DNA of 64,000 bases, taken from positions 34,377,777 through 34,441,776 of the forward strand of contig OX352761.1 of the NCBI GenBank assembly GCA_947095585.1, read 5' to 3'. The notes under the pieces are model-generated. The model searched no databases and was not told the origin of the DNA. It was given only the letters and a program-made list of their open reading frames with translations. The stretch's first letter is position 1; every line of letters starts with the position of its first letter. The translations under genes were made by a program, and so were the position numbers. Below, one piece after another: positions 12,385 to 20,941 of this stretch. Origin of the DNA: Nephrocerus scutellatus (Eukaryota > Arthropoda > Insecta > Diptera > Pipunculidae).

Positions 12385-12630
12385 TTGTAATTTTCCATAC
12401 CATAACGAACAAAACAAAAAAAAGGTTACGCAAATCCATCGTTCAAATTGTGAGTTATGGTCGCGAGTTTATACAAAATCCTATTAAAGACGCACTTTCA
12501 GTTTTTTCCAAATTTTCCAATTTTCCGGGCAACTTTTCTAATTTTTTTCCGCATAAACTTTATTCGGAATGAGCCAAATCGGTTCAACCGTTATTAAGTG
12601 ATGCGGTTACCAACGAACAGCATTTCATTT
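12385..12630 (-). mobile_element. Helitron-like fragment (family D)
   Basis: Contains CCATAACGAACAA, TTTTCCAATTTTCYGGGCAA and CAACGAACAGCATTT, all shared with 42184-42467 and partly with 36411-36640. At 42467 the same family ends in a Helitron-type TC terminus, and at 36411 in CTAG. Here the 5' edge abuts the HINE repeat at 12632, so the true terminus is missing. Confidence 0.5.
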
Positions 12631-12631
12631 T

Positions 12632-12661
12632 TAAATTCTCTATATTAACTTCACTTGCCCG

Positions 12662-12697
<36 letters not shown>

Positions 12698-13132
12698 CAA
12701 ATCTTGTGATCAATTTTTAACCCACTTCCTACAGCCCGATTTTATGTACATGTATATCTCCCAAGACAACACTTTCTATTAAAATTTGAGGCCCCTCGGG
12801 CCGCGGGGTCGGGGGGCTCTCATACAAATATTTTACAAAATTTACCCGATTTTCTTTAAATTTTGTACACATGTGTGTCTTCGATGGAAAACACTTTTTG
12901 TAAAAATTTGGAGCGATCGGCCCCTTGGGGACCCCAATATACAATTTTTAAATATCGCTATATCGCATCAAATCACGGCAAAGTCTGAGCTCTGTGCTTT
13001 GTGAGCAGCGCTGTTCGCTGCCGCTGCGTCATTTGTGAATGATTTTGCCACAAAACGAGCACGCAGTGTGTGTGTGTGTGTATCCCCGATTAGAGAATTT
13101 ACAAGAAAAATTTTAATTTTTATGGGTTGTTT
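12632..13132 (+). mobile_element. HINE/DINE-1-like repeat, near complete
   Basis: Plus-strand copy starting TTAAATTCTCTATATTAACT, followed by a (GGCT)n run at 12663-12695, the GATCAATTTTTAACCCACTT box and about two CACATGTGTRTCTCC-type modules with GC-rich GGGGTCGGGGGGCTC blocks. It ends with ATTAGAGAATTTACA, the complement of the 11-bp start motif TAAATTCTCTA, then a 7-bp stem AAAAATT/AATTTTT and ATGGGTTGTTTTT. Sub-terminal inverted repeats, an internal microsatellite and a 3' stem-loop are the known layout of DINE-1 and HINE elements. Non-coding. Confidence 0.7.
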
Positions 13133-13172
13133 TTATTATATATATAGAGATAGAATAGTAAAGCGGAGAGCA

Positions 13173-13225
13173 TCAGTTAGGCCTTGGAACGCAATGGTCT
13201 GTCGCGCCGTATAGTACTATTATTA
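13173..13225 (+). mobile_element. SINE 3' tail (5' truncated)
   Basis: The 3' end of the tRNA-derived SINE seen in full at 28338-28641: GGCCTTGGAACGCAATGGTC, then TGTCGCGCC, then a short (ATT)n tail at 13208-13220. No A or B box remains. Confidence 0.55.
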
Positions 13226-13466
13226 TTTTTATATCTAGATTACTTCATACATCAACTTAATCGTGCATGCAAATATGTTAATACAGCAGTTTATGGTAAC
13301 TGTATAACACATGTAGATCATCGTATCATGTGCACTTTTAATCTAGATGATCAGTTCGGTGAGATGATTCTAAACCAAAACCACTGCAACACCAACTCTG
13401 ACGATTTCGGACTGACGATCTCCGACAATTTTCTTAATACCGCGGGATTTCGGTATTGATATATTC

Positions 13467-13610
13467 TTTTCACACGCCCATAGACGAAAGTGACTGTTTC
13501 ATACGCTATAAACTAGCTTCGAAAGTAGCCCATACGCACTCTAGTTATGTTATCATATAAACGTCTTTTGTTATTTACTGCAGTCACAGCGATCAGCGAA
13601 CACACATTCT
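13467..13610 (+). repeat. interspersed repeat F, copy 1
   Basis: Shares CACACGCCYATAG, AGTGACTGTTTCATACRCTA, CTAGCTTCGAAAG, CTTTTGTTATTTA and GCAGTCACAGCG in the same order with the reverse complement of 62536-62680. No coding frame, and its termini are undefined. The region between here and 13895 holds nothing else recognised. Confidence 0.5.
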
Positions 13611-13894
13611 CACATTTCTGCTTCTCTCTCCATTTAGCAGAAAAACCGGTTTGGACGTGTGAAAAATAGCGTACATCACTCGCAGAAAAGTGCTCATCGT
13701 GCTTGCACGATAAACTCCACTTTCCTTGCTCGTTATGTAATATACTATATCCCGGGATTTTTTATATCGCATAATATTTCGTTACATTTTATTTATTCAT
13801 GAAAGAAATAAAAATAAATAAAAATACAAAAAAATAATCTTATTCAGATATTTGAATTCATTTAATAATTTCAGTTATATACTACATATACATT

Positions 13895-14123
13895 ATTAAA
13901 ATTTATGTAAATTCTCTAATTGGAGAATAAATTGAATAAAATCGGGTTAATTTTAAAAAAAATTTATATGAGAGCCCCGCGGCTCTGGGGCCCGATCACA
14001 TTTTTGCCGGATCACATTTTTACAAAAAGTTTTGTAATCGCAGAAACACATGCGTGCAAAATTTTGATTAAATTTTAGGAAGTGGGTTTAAGCCAGTCAC
14101 GCGAAATTAATATAGCGAATTTA
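13895..14123 (-). mobile_element. HINE-like repeat, short copy
   Basis: Minus-strand copy with both ends. On the plus strand it begins TGTAAATTCTCTAATTGGAG and ends CGCGAAATTAATATAGCGAA. The interior keeps one AATCGGG module and a GCCCCGCGGCTCTGGGGCCC block. It lacks the (GGCT)n run. Confidence 0.6.
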
Positions 14124-14304
14124 AAAAGGTTTTTGAAACAGCCAAAGATCCGGCAGCCGAAAACGTTCGTTCCGACTACATTTGTCGGAACTACCGAATG
14201 AACATTCTTTTTGTAAAATGGGACCTTTATGTCTGGTGTCTTCAAGCGTAAAATTGGAACCTAATGCCTTCAAACATTTTTAACTCTTTCGTGATGAGTT
14301 GCTA

Positions 14305-14560
14305 TACAGGGTGTCCCTCAATTCGTCAAGAATAATTTGGGAATTGATTCTTGGGTATATTCTCAGAAAAAAAGAAAAGAAGCCTTTGTAACTGTGTTTA
14401 AATAAAGTTGATATCTTGTTTGGGTCTTCAGATATCCAACTTCAATGCCTGTTCTAGTTTTCTGCCCATGCTAATTTTTGACTTTGACTTCTTTAAGCAA
14501 AAAAAGCTCCAAAGGCCTTTGGATCAACTTTATTTAAACGCAGTTACAAAGGCTAGTATT
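14305..14560. mobile_element. foldback or MITE-like element, terminus CAGGGTGTCCC
   Basis: A TA-flanked CAGGGTGTCCCTCAATTCGT string at about 14308 is followed by a long inverted repeat. AGCCTTTGTAACTGTGTTTA at 14380-14399, continuing AATAAAGTTGAT, pairs with 14522-14556 almost perfectly. The arms are about 35 bp and the loop about 105 bp. Non-coding. The right-hand terminus is unclear. Confidence 0.5.
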
Positions 14561-14663
14561 TGTTCTAAAAACAAAGTCCTAAACGAAGTTTCTACCATTA
14601 GCATTAACAGAGCAATTTTCGTTAACATGGGTCAGGGTACATCAAAGTAAGCTTTTTCTTAAA

Positions 14664-15836
14664 GAGGCATTTGCGTTCTTCCTGCAATTGCAAAGGTAAT
14701 AGCCAAAGTAGTACTTGAGCGAATTAAGGAACATCTGGAAGATACACTCGATGCCGAACAAGCAGGTTTCCGCACTGGATCCTCCTGTGTATTATTGAAC
14801 AGTGCGTTGAGTTCCGGTCACCACTGCACCTTCTGTACATCGATTTGAGAAGGCATTTGACAATGTCAACAGACATTTTATCTGGCTCGCCTTGCGCAGG
14901 AGATGTTACCCGATAAACTTATAGCTATTATTAAAGCAACCGATGATGGGCTCTAAATGTCATGTGCTGCATAGAGGAAAGCTGTCAGAGGAATTCGAGA
15001 TCCTAAGTGGGGTACGACAAGGTTGCATTCTATCGCCGATACTTTTTTTGTTGGTGATTAGCGATGTACTTCGCGCAGCTTTATCTACTGTAAACGGAGG
15101 AATTCGTTAGACTCTTACATCTCAACCCAAACATACGGACTACGCTGACGACGTTTGGTTACTCTCACACAGGATTATGGAGCTGCACCAAATGACAACA
15201 AATTTGGAGAGCGAGGCAAATGTTGCGGGTTTGAAGATTAATACTGCCAAAACCAAAATCATCCACCTCGGCACTAACTTAGTAACTCAAGTTAACATTG
15301 CTGGACAGCCGGTAGAGAGAGTAGAGAGTTTCCAATATATTGGGAGTATTGTCTCAACCGAAGGTGGAACCGAGCAGGACATTGTCAACCGAGTCGGCAA
15401 AGCAAAATCAGTGTTTGGATTGATGTCCAAGATATGGCGAAGCAATGCGATCAGCTTAAACACCAAGCTGCGACTGCTCCGTTCAAATGTTGAATCTGTG
15501 CTGTTGTATGGGTGCAGCACTTGGAAGGTGACCGCTACTATCACAAAAAGATTGCAAACGTTCGTAAATAGGTGCCTACGGACGTCTTTAGGGTTTTCTG
15601 GCCTAACCGTATCTCTAACGAACATATTTAGCAGAGAACGGGCAAGGAACCAATAGGCACAACCATCCAACGACGGAAGTGGCAGTGGATTGTTCATGCG
15701 CACTCCGAAAAGGCGACAGTTCCATAGCAAACTACGCAATGCAATGGAATCCGTTATCTCAATTTGGTAGAAGAACGGGTCGTCCGAGAAATAGACGGCG
15801 CAGAGCAGTTGAGGAGGAGTCACGGCAATTGGGGAA
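14664..15836 (+). mobile_element. RTE-like LINE, family B, copy a (truncated at both ends)
   Basis: A reverse transcriptase fossil collinear with 40085-41255 of copy c. Readable blocks: LDAEQAGFRTGSS (about 14750-14785), IDL/EKAFDNVNR across a frameshift near 14845, SGVRQGCILSPILFLLVISD (about 15005-15065), DYADDVWLL (about 15138-15160, catalytic YADD kept), then 15177-15656: LKINTAKTKIIHLGTN, ESFQYIGSIVSTEGG and SVLLYGCSTWKVTAT. A 3' region with the GRPRNRRRRAVEEE segment is read near 15775-15830. The endonuclease is missing. The family is labelled RTE-like from its endonuclease and C-terminal motifs in copies b and c; SR2-like or other early-branching APE-type LINEs are alternatives. Confidence 0.7.
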
Positions 15837-17392
15837 CTATCTATCAAGTACATATAACTATCTTGCAGCTGGTAAACAGAATACAAACTCGATCGTTAAA
15901 ATTTCTCCACAACAAAAAAACCAAAACTGCGAATATAGAAACAATCCTAGTATACATCAAACCTCGATTTAGTTAAGCGGGAAACGTTTCAAGGTTTTAC
16001 TATTCGTAGTTTGTTGATTAAAAAAAATTAGTGCAATAAATTTCTAGTAGATAATACTCGTACAACATGATGTGTATTTAAATTATATTTGAAAGATATA
16101 ACAATATATAAGAAACGAAAAGGTTTTATTAAATTGTATATTAATTGTTATTGTCGACCGTTTTGTGCAGTTTTCTTTTTGGATCAGAATGCCGATAAAG
16201 AAAATCATAGAAAAAAAAAATAATTTGCCGCCTTATAATAAAAACTCACGAAGAATTCAGCACGATACCAATTAAGACAAAGTTAGAAGCCTCTCATCAT
16301 TGCCTTGCCATTACCTTGATGAATTTCGCCCGAAAAGTCTTAAAAATTTGAAATGTACGAGTATCTACTTAAGTGGGGGATTATCTGAACGATATTTTAA
16401 TCTACAGATATTATTATAGCTGCGCATTGAAGCTTTGCTGGTACAGAAATCTTTGTGGCCATTATCAATCGAACTAAAGACTGAATTGGTCGATGTGAAG
16501 AATTTATTGAAAATTATAAAATGCAAATATTCAAATCTGTAAGGAAAGGTTAATGTTAAGGTGTCTATCCAGCGAACATCATCCACTCTCTTACTTCAGA
16601 AACACAATCCATTGCAGGAGAAACAAAAATCCAACAAAAAAAAACTCGTACTAGTTCTGAAATGGTTCGCCCGTATGAAAGGATCATCGCTGCCATACAA
16701 AGGATTACTCATTGGAATCACTGAGAAGGAACAAAATAAAATCATAAAAATATCATAATGAAATATGACATTAACAACACACAGTAAAATATATGATTTT
16801 TTTTATTGTTTACTTTTGTTGTTGGGCCCCTGCTCAATTTGCACACGATTATTCGTATGTTCGTGAGAGTGTGCAATAGTCGTCAACCATATCCGCTGGG
16901 ATAAGACGCAACTGCTCGAACAGCTATCGAGCTGCTATGCTGATGCAGATCTGCAGAAATTATGAAAATATTCGCACCGATTCATTGGACTGGCTCTTAA
17001 TTAACACGACGTCTGTAATATAATATAATACAACATAATATATATATCTATATATTAAATATAATATAAATATATGAAATTTAATATAGAAGCTAATACC
17101 TCTAGCTAAATTTGTGATGCCTACACTACACATAGATTCATGCTTTGAACTTCACACCACATACAACGAACTAATAACTTATATACTCGTATAGATATGT
17201 ACGAGTATATATCATAATAAGTTATTGAGATTTCTCATTTTAATAATATTCGTATTAGCGTGGCCACTTGATTGATTTTAGAAGTTATTTGTCAGCTTAC
17301 CATTGTGACAATGAGGTAATTAACTCAGAACAGTCGAGTTAATTCTGTGCTTTATTTACACTACCTAAGTGCGGTTGCCGAGTAAGTTCAAA
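15837..17392. other. no recognised gene
   Basis: AT-rich DNA. A minus-strand frame at 16365-16586 and a plus-strand frame at 16561-16758 have no recognisable domain. A TATATA-rich stretch lies at about 17037-17075. Only the palindrome at 17173-17226 stands out. Confidence 0.4.
17173..17226. repeat. imperfect palindrome, AATAACTTAT...ATAAGTTATT
   Basis: AATAACTTAT plus ATACTCGTA on the left pair with TACGAGTAT and ATAAGTTATT on the right, with an 8-base loop and a small bulge. Could form a hairpin of about 19 bp. May be a tiny foldback element or chance in AT-rich DNA. Confidence 0.4.
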
Positions 17393-18072
17393 AAGGGTTT
17401 TTCAACAAGGACATACCAATTTTGCATAAATTTTGCATATAAATAAACCACAGAATAATTGAGATTTATTCCAGGTGTAGTACACATGTTAAATTGAAGT
17501 ATGGAATTCGATCTCGTTCATATGATTACCGCGAGCACGTTTGAAGCGATCGATTCTTTGGAGCCAATTTTCCAGAAATCTTCCACTCATATCGGCCGGA
17601 ACGTTGGTAATTTCGCATTCTATATTGTTCCTGAGCTCCTCTTACGTTGTTGGCTTGTTGGCATAAACAAGCAGCTTAACGTTACCCGATAGAAAGAAAT
17701 ACAAAGGCGTTAAGTGAGCGAACTGGCCATTCGACCGGACCATTTCTCTTCCTCTTCAATACGAGTAGATCAATTGTTTGACCAGCTGTGTGCCGTGCGG
17801 CACCATCTTGTTGGAACCACTTATCACTGATGTCAAATCCATCCAATTCTGGCCAAAAATAGTCTTCGACATGGCACGAATGGCGAACTCCATCGACCGT
17901 AACATGGAGATCATTTCCATCGACGAAAAAATATGGTCCAATCACACCTTCAGCATGAAATCCTCACTCCACGGTCACTTTTTGTGGATGCAATGGATTC
18001 TCTTGAATCACATGTGGGTTTGTTATTAAGCCAAAAAATGAAATTCATCGCTTAAGATGATTTTTCGCAAAA
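17393..18072 (-). mobile_element. mariner (DD41D/rosa-like) fossil, C-terminal part
   Basis: Minus-strand transposase remnant. On the plus strand the outer end begins near AGGGTTTTTCAACAAGGACA, like the terminal repeat of the mariner at 51736. Reading on the minus strand: SDEFHF (first catalytic aspartate, about 18040-18055), then VIGPYFFVDGNDLHVTVDG, SDKWFQQDGAARHTAGQT (second aspartate, about 17800-17820) and RNGPVEWPVRS. The CDLTPLDYFLWG block with the third aspartate is lost near 17700. A NIECEI stretch and RFKRARGNHMNEIEFHTS (about 17500-17570) complete the C-terminus in another frame. The upstream half is missing: at about 18072 the sequence changes to the 3' part of a family-A LINE. 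Confidence 0.75.
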
Positions 18073-19672
18073 AGTCTCTCCACCGGTCCCGATTTTGAGC
18101 CGATGCCATCCAGTTGTGCATCCCTAAAATCTGGGCGTCCTGGTCTACGCCATCCTGGATTTCAAGAGTCTTGACAGAATATAGTAGGCTTTGTTGGTTT
18201 TAAGCAACCGTGCGCGAATTTCCGGTTATCGGCTGATACAATTGTCCCTAGATGGTTTAAGGAATGCACCACTTCAAATTCGGTCTCCACTATTTTAATT
18301 GCGGGACCAATGTTGGATCTTCAACTCGCAGACGTGACAACCATGCTCTTTGTTTTGCTCTCATTAATGTGCAGCCCCAGATTTCGTGCCGCCTGCTCGA
18401 TCTGGATGAAAGCTTCCTGCACAGCTCTTGGCTTATAACATTGGTCATGGTCAACCTACATAGTCGTGTCAATATATTTGGGAGGCCGAATTCTCTCATG
18501 GCTTTATAGCATTCTACTCTGGCAATGCTATCATAGGCGGCTTTAAAGTCTATAAAAATATGGTGTAGTGAATTTTGAAACTTGCGACATTTTTCATCAC
18601 CTGCCTAAGGGTGTAAATTTGATCAGTTCTTGATTTGCCTGAGATGAAGCCACACTGGTATGGAACACTGATGACTTTAGCGTATGGGGCTATCCTGTCG
18701 CGAGAAAATCTTATGCGCGGTACCCAACAACGTTATACCACGATAATTGCTGCATGTTGTGATATCTCCTTTCTTATGTGTGGGGTACAGGACGACTCTT
18801 CGCCAGTGTTCTGGCATCGCTTCTTCCTCCCATACTTGCACTAATTTTTCATGAATTGCTTTGTGTATTCTGAGGCCTCCTATTTTAATTACTTCCGCTG
18901 GGACACCATCTGATCCCGGGACCTTATTAATTTTGAGCAGATTTATTGCTCTGTTAACTTCGTCTATGTTTGGTGGCGGCAGCATAATATGGTCTTCGGT
19001 CATTGGTGGAGCCTCCAATTTCTCAGTAGTTAGCTGGCCATTTAGCGTATGGGGCTATCACGAAAGTGCTCTTCCCATCGCTCTGAGATGCCTTTGAGAT
19101 CGGCGATCACAATACTCTCTTTGTCTTTGCAGTATGTGCAACGCGGTGTATATTGCGTCATACCGCGGACTCTTTGGTAGAACGTCCGCGCCTGGTGCGA
19201 TCCTTGCTTTCTGTATGATTTTAGTTCACTGACGAGATTCATCTCCCAGGCTGCTTTCTTTCGCCGGTGAGCTATTTTTTCATATTTTCTGAGCTCTTTA
19301 TATTCGTCTTCGCGTGCCTTCGTTATATGAGATTCTTGCATTGCTTGGTACTCAACATTCTTACAGTGAAGGTTTGCTGTCCCATTTCGACACCGTTCTC
19401 GACGAAAACCAGAGAAAGCTGTAGAAATGGGACACTAAACCTTCACTGTACCCAGCAAATCGAAAGCGCTGTTACATTCGTCATCGAACCAGTCGTTAGT
19501 CGATCTCTACGACGAACAAAATAGTGGTCCGAGTCGACGCTGGCACCTCGGTACGTTCGTACCGTCATAAGGTTCGGGTTGTGGCGGCGGTCTATCAACA
19601 CGCGGTCTATCTGGTTGCGAGTAGCTTCGTAAGGAGATACCCAGGGGGATGTGTGGATATTTTTACGCGCAA
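18073..19672 (-). mobile_element. RTE family A, copy 2 (minus strand, rearranged)
   Basis: Read on the minus strand it carries, in order: an endonuclease-side segment (19460-19672); EDEYKELRKYEKIAHRRKKA and FYQRVRGMTQYTPRCTYCKD (19130-19310); NKVPGSDGVPAEVIK and CSNYRGITLL (18730-18930); YQCGF- and FIDFKAAYDSI-type segments across frameshifts (18540-18665); MREFGLPNILTRLCRLTMTN (18440-18499); and a C-terminal WRDFLR stretch near 18085. The GVRQGD and YADD motifs and about 330 bp of the thumb/C-terminal region are deleted. An 89-bp hairpin insertion sits at 19362-19450. The copy is non-functional. Confidence 0.75.
19362..19450. repeat. 89-bp hairpin insertion inside the LINE
   Basis: TACAGTGAAGGTTTGCTGTC continuing to 19388 pairs with 19424-19450 at 25 of 27 positions. 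The other family-A copies (around 1330 and 46515) lack this block, so it is an insertion and not original LINE sequence. No coding capacity. Confidence 0.6.
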
Positions 19673-20325
19673 GCGTATGGGGCTATCCTGTCTTCAAAGA
19701 TAGACTATAATATTTTGTGTTCTTTCTCCCCTACTTGCACTATTAATTCATGAATTGCTTGGTGTAGTGCGGACCCAATTTTATCAGATCTGTTGGGATA
19801 CCACCTGATCCCGATGCCTTATTGTTTTTGAGCGAATTTGTCGCTCTACTAACTTCATCTATGCTTGATATCTCTTGATAGAGCATCCATGTCATCAGTT
19901 TACTGGGCATTTAGCATTTTATGAAACAGATTACCCTATTTGTCTTTGAAGTATGTGCAACGCGTTCTTCTGAATATTGCGTCATAAGAGGAACTTTTTT
20001 TATCGCGTCTGGTGCGGTCCTCGCTCTCTACATTGGTTGAGTTGACCAACGATATTTCTGTCCTAGGTTGTCTTCTTTCGCTGGTCAACATTTTTTTCAT
20101 TTCTTCTAAGCCCACATTCATCATCGAACCTGCTGTTCCGATCTTTACGACTTTTAGATTCTAGACTAGATTCTAGACACAGGCTTCCGGCCTAGTTTTG
20201 CATACATATCCCCCTGAACGATTTTTACATCATACTCAGGACAGGCATGGAGATCCCGTTCGACTGATTCAAAGAATTTTTTTTTCATTGTCTGGTGAAT
20301 TCTTTGTTGGTGCGTGAACGTTAAT
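19673..20325 (-). mobile_element. RTE family A, copy 3 fragments (minus strand)
   Basis: A second minus-strand family-A piece directly next to copy 2. From 20325 downward it reads the endonuclease segment KFFESVERDLHACPEYDVKI and VQGDMYAKLGRKPVS, then a deleted linker (20040-20130) and an RT-start region near 19740-19880 with a SDQVVSQQI-like decayed NGIPAE motif. The frame is broken throughout. The junction with copy 2 at about 19672-19690 contains the short string GCGTATGGGGCTATC, which also marks other breakpoints. Confidence 0.6.
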
Positions 20326-20331
20326 CTAATA

Positions 20332-20660
20332 CATATATAAAAGCCCAAGTCACTGACTCACCATAATTAAAATCGTACAAAGTCGTACCGAAATTAAATT
20401 GATATAGTGATAGTGTCGAATCCATACTTTCGGGATTAATAGGTTTGCTAAAATGATGGCGAGGTAATGGAGTTAAGTTGGTGGGTGTGGGGTAGGTTTG
20501 TGTGTAGATAGATATGGATATTAGTGTCGAATCCATAGTTTTCGGGTTCTCTTAAATATTGTTGGTAAGAGAGAGGTGGGTAGACAGGGTTTTGTCTTGT
20601 ATGGTGGCTTTTTTTTTTTAATAAGCGCTGCTGCAAGGGATTTCGATTGTAATTAACATT
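20332..20660 (+). mobile_element. Helitron family B fragment
   Basis: Begins in a CATATATAAAAGCCCAAGTC stretch resembling a decayed Helitron 5' end. It contains two spaced units of AGTGTCGAATCCATA plus TTCGGG (about 20413 and 20524), the reverse complement of the minisatellite unit found six times at 25335-25830 and once at about 37450. Non-coding. The 3' end was not found. Confidence 0.5.
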
Positions 20661-20929
20661 CAAATTTATAAAACACACTAGGGAATGCGGCCGTTCTTGC
20701 GAAATAATAATATAACGAGTATGTCTGTAGCCCGAACTCGTAATTTGTATTATATAATATTATGTCAATTGCTCTCGAAATACCTTGAAGCACAGAAAAT
20801 GAAATACATACAGAAGTAAACCTACTATCAGATAGTGTTTTTTCTGGGGTTATGATGTTGATATGGGGTTACAATAGTTTTTACGCTCTTAAAAGTGGTA
20901 TCTCAAATTTTCTTGCTTTTTTTATTTGC
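20661..20929. other. no recognised feature
   Basis: Short intervening DNA between a Helitron-like scrap and the family-B insertion site. Nothing identifiable. Confidence 0.4.
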
Positions 20930-20941
20930 TATTATCAGTTT
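20930..20941. repeat. 12-bp target-site duplication, left copy
   Basis: TATTATCAGTTT immediately precedes the family-B LINE. The identical 12-mer follows its 3' end at 23645-23656. Confidence 0.7.

Noticed and set aside
15287..15886. 199-residue minus-strand frame
   Set aside because: Antisense to the family-B reverse transcriptase, which has clear RT motifs on the plus strand.
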